A stretch of 53,624 nt of DNA from Clostridia bacterium (lineage in GTDB: Bacteria > Bacillota > Clostridia > TANB77 > CAG-508), in assembly GCA_017528375.1 (NCBI GenBank), contig JAFXOY010000125.1, forward strand, positions 1-53,624, written 5' to 3'. A program made the translations under genes and the position numbers. This document shows, piece after piece, positions 52,601 to 53,624 of the stretch (position 1 is its first letter; each line of letters begins with the position of its first letter). The notes beneath the pieces were generated by a model that saw only the letters and a program-made list of their open reading frames with translations, was not told the DNA's origin and did not search any database.

Positions 52601-53170
52601 TTATTTCTTTTTCTTTTTTTGTACCGAATATCCAAACTTTCCAATCTTTTTATCTAATGAATAATAGCCACCATTTGCATAGGCAATTAAATCACATTTT
52701 GATATGTCAAACGCACCTTTTTCGTCAATATATTTATCATCTGCATTTATAGCCAAAACTTCAGCAACAAACATATGGTGACTTCCTAATTCACGTATTT
52801 CTTTTACTTTACATTCAACAGAAACTGGACTTTCGGCAATCATTGGACACTTAACAAAATTTCCTTTCTCTTTTGTTAGCTTCATTTCTTTGAATTTGTC
52901 AACATTTGCTCCAGATTTAACACCACACCAATCAGTTGCAAAAGCTAAATCTTCAGTTGTTAAATTTATTACAAACTCTCCACTTTCTTTAATTAAATTA
53001 TATGAATATCTCTCAGGTCTTACAGAAATATACACCATAGCAGGATTTGTATTTAAAATTCCTGTCCATGCAACAGTCATGATATTAGATTTTTCAAATG
53101 TTCCGCATGACACCATAACAGCAGGAATTGGATAAATAAAAGTTCCCGGTTTCCACATAGTTTTAGACAT
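52601..53170 (-). CDS. Flavin reductase-like (FMN-binding split barrel) protein
   Basis: 189 aa. PIPAVMVSCGTFEKSNIMTV and AWTGILNTNPAMVYISVRPE form the flavin-binding barrel, YNLIKESGEFVINLTTED and SGANVDKFKEM follow, and the tail is Lys-only (KKKKK). The family binds FMN and often acts as an NAD(P)H:flavin oxidoreductase or as an electron-transfer flavoprotein; the substrate is unknown. AGGAGG before ATG 53170. It stands alone, just downstream of the rRNA operon. Confidence 0.9.
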   Translation of the reverse strand: MSKTMWKPGTFIYPIPAVMVSCGTFEKSNIMTVAWTGILNTNPAMVYISVRPERYSYNLIKESGEFVINLTTEDLAFATDWCGVKSGANVDKFKEMKLTKEKGNFVKCPMIAESPVSVECKVKEIRELGSHHMFVAEVLAINADDKYIDEKGAFDISKCDLIAYANGGYYSLDKKIGKFGYSVQKKKKK

Positions 53171-53253
53171 AATTTACCTCCTAAATATAAAAAATTAATT
53201 GCTTTATCTTTAAAATTTTATACAATTATTTTAGCAAATATTACCTAAAAAAT

Positions 53254-53297
53254 AAAGCATAGATTAGAAATATATACATATTTTTAATCTATACTTT
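53254..53297 (-). terminator. Terminator of the rRNA operon
   Basis: AAAGTATAGATTA/TAATCTATGCTTT arms with T-rich sequence following on minus, 18 nt after 5S. Confidence 0.75.
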
Positions 53298-53314
53298 ATT
53301 TATAAATAAAAAAA

Positions 53315-53430
53315 TCTGGCGACAACCTATTTTCTCAGCAGGGTAACCCGCAAATATCGTCGGCACATTGGAGCTTGACTTCTGTGTTCGGGATGGGAAC
53401 AGGTATTACCTCCATGTCATAATCACCAGA
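53315..53430 (-). rRNA. rrf: 5S ribosomal RNA
   Basis: A 116-nt molecule on minus. TCTGGTGATTATGAC at the 5' end pairs with GTCGCCAGA at the 3' end; GAGGTAATACCTGTTCCCAT and CCGAACACAGAAGTCAAGC are conserved 5S sequence. No tRNA lies between it and 23S. Confidence 0.96.
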
Positions 53431-53524
53431 AAAGTTTTGTATACTTAATTTACTTAAGCACACTCAAAAATATATAGATAAATTTCAAGGTATTCTAGTT
53501 ACCTTCTAGTTTATTATAATATCG

Positions 53525-53624
53525 TGGTTAAGCCCTCGAATTATTAGTATTGGTCACCTTAATACATTACTGCACTTACAGCTCCAACCTATCAACCACA
53601 TAGTCTACGTGGATTCTTACTATC
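53525..53624 (-). rRNA. rrl: 23S ribosomal RNA, 3' end only
   Basis: GGTGACCAATACTAATAATT, CGAGGGCTTAACCA and AGGTTGGAGCTGTAAGTGCA match the 3' terminal domain of 23S rRNA on minus. The gene continues past the right edge; the exact 3' end is approximate. Confidence 0.93.

Noticed and set aside
53431-53524. tRNA between 23S and 5S
   Set aside because: No cloverleaf or GGTTCGA-type T-arm is present.

Overview
The window is AT-rich DNA from a low-GC Gram-positive bacterium. It reads as an endospore-forming member of the Clostridia, probably an uncultured gut lineage, although the species cannot be named from sequence alone. The evidence is AGGAGG ribosome binding sites, the standard genetic code, TTGACA/TATAAT promoters, Rho-independent terminators at most gene ends, two SpoVB-type flippases, a SpoVD/PBP2x-type protein, a GerS-like protein and an EndoA/MazF toxin. 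Nearly all of the window is chromosomal housekeeping DNA, mostly on the minus strand.

Left part (1-15.3 kb). The N-terminal ~975 residues of a cyclic beta-1,2-glucan synthase (GT84) run off the left edge. Then come a charged protein of unknown function, a P2A-type Ca2+ ATPase, a two-gene ABC exporter, an unknown coiled-coil protein on the plus strand, SMC and a nucleosidase-like protein.

Middle (15.3-33.3 kb). A SpoVB-like flippase and a PASTA-domain penicillin-binding protein lie on the plus strand. A minus-strand block follows with pyrimidine-nucleoside phosphorylase, RNase HII and a small membrane-anchored protein, then a plus-strand HtrA protease. The long minus-strand block cca-minD-minE-rodA-dusB-gerS-like-mazF links cell division, elongation, tRNA maturation and germination genes. 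A frameshifted M23 peptidase and a frameshifted family-4 uracil-DNA glycosylase follow, then a lipoprotein, a ~1 kb islet at a tRNA-Leu gene, and HU.

Right part (33.4-53.6 kb). A second SpoVB/MurJ-like flippase is followed by an orphan VirD4/TraG-like ATPase convergent with a replication-relaxation-like protein. Next come an S1-domain protein, two pseudouridine synthases, lspA, a 44-bp perfect inverted repeat, tsf, rpsB, a YitT protein, an Elp3-like radical SAM protein, rnc, acpP and plsX. The ribosomal/transcription block rpmG-secE-nusG-rplK-rplA-rplJ-rplL is followed by plsX where rpoBC would be expected. At the edge lie a small gene of foreign composition, a flavin reductase, 5S rRNA and the 3' end of 23S rRNA.

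The most unusual feature is a family of modular intergenic palindromes sharing a GGGAC(G) core with three different 'adaptor' words. At least eight loci occur in this window. They abut stop codons, in several cases supply the stop codon, and in one case sit directly against a Shine-Dalgarno sequence. Other notable signals are three single-base C insertions, each before GG in the coding strand, within 850 bp; the tRNA-Leu islet with repeated end sequences; and the 44-bp inverted-repeat element. All functional calls come from reading the sequence, with no database search.
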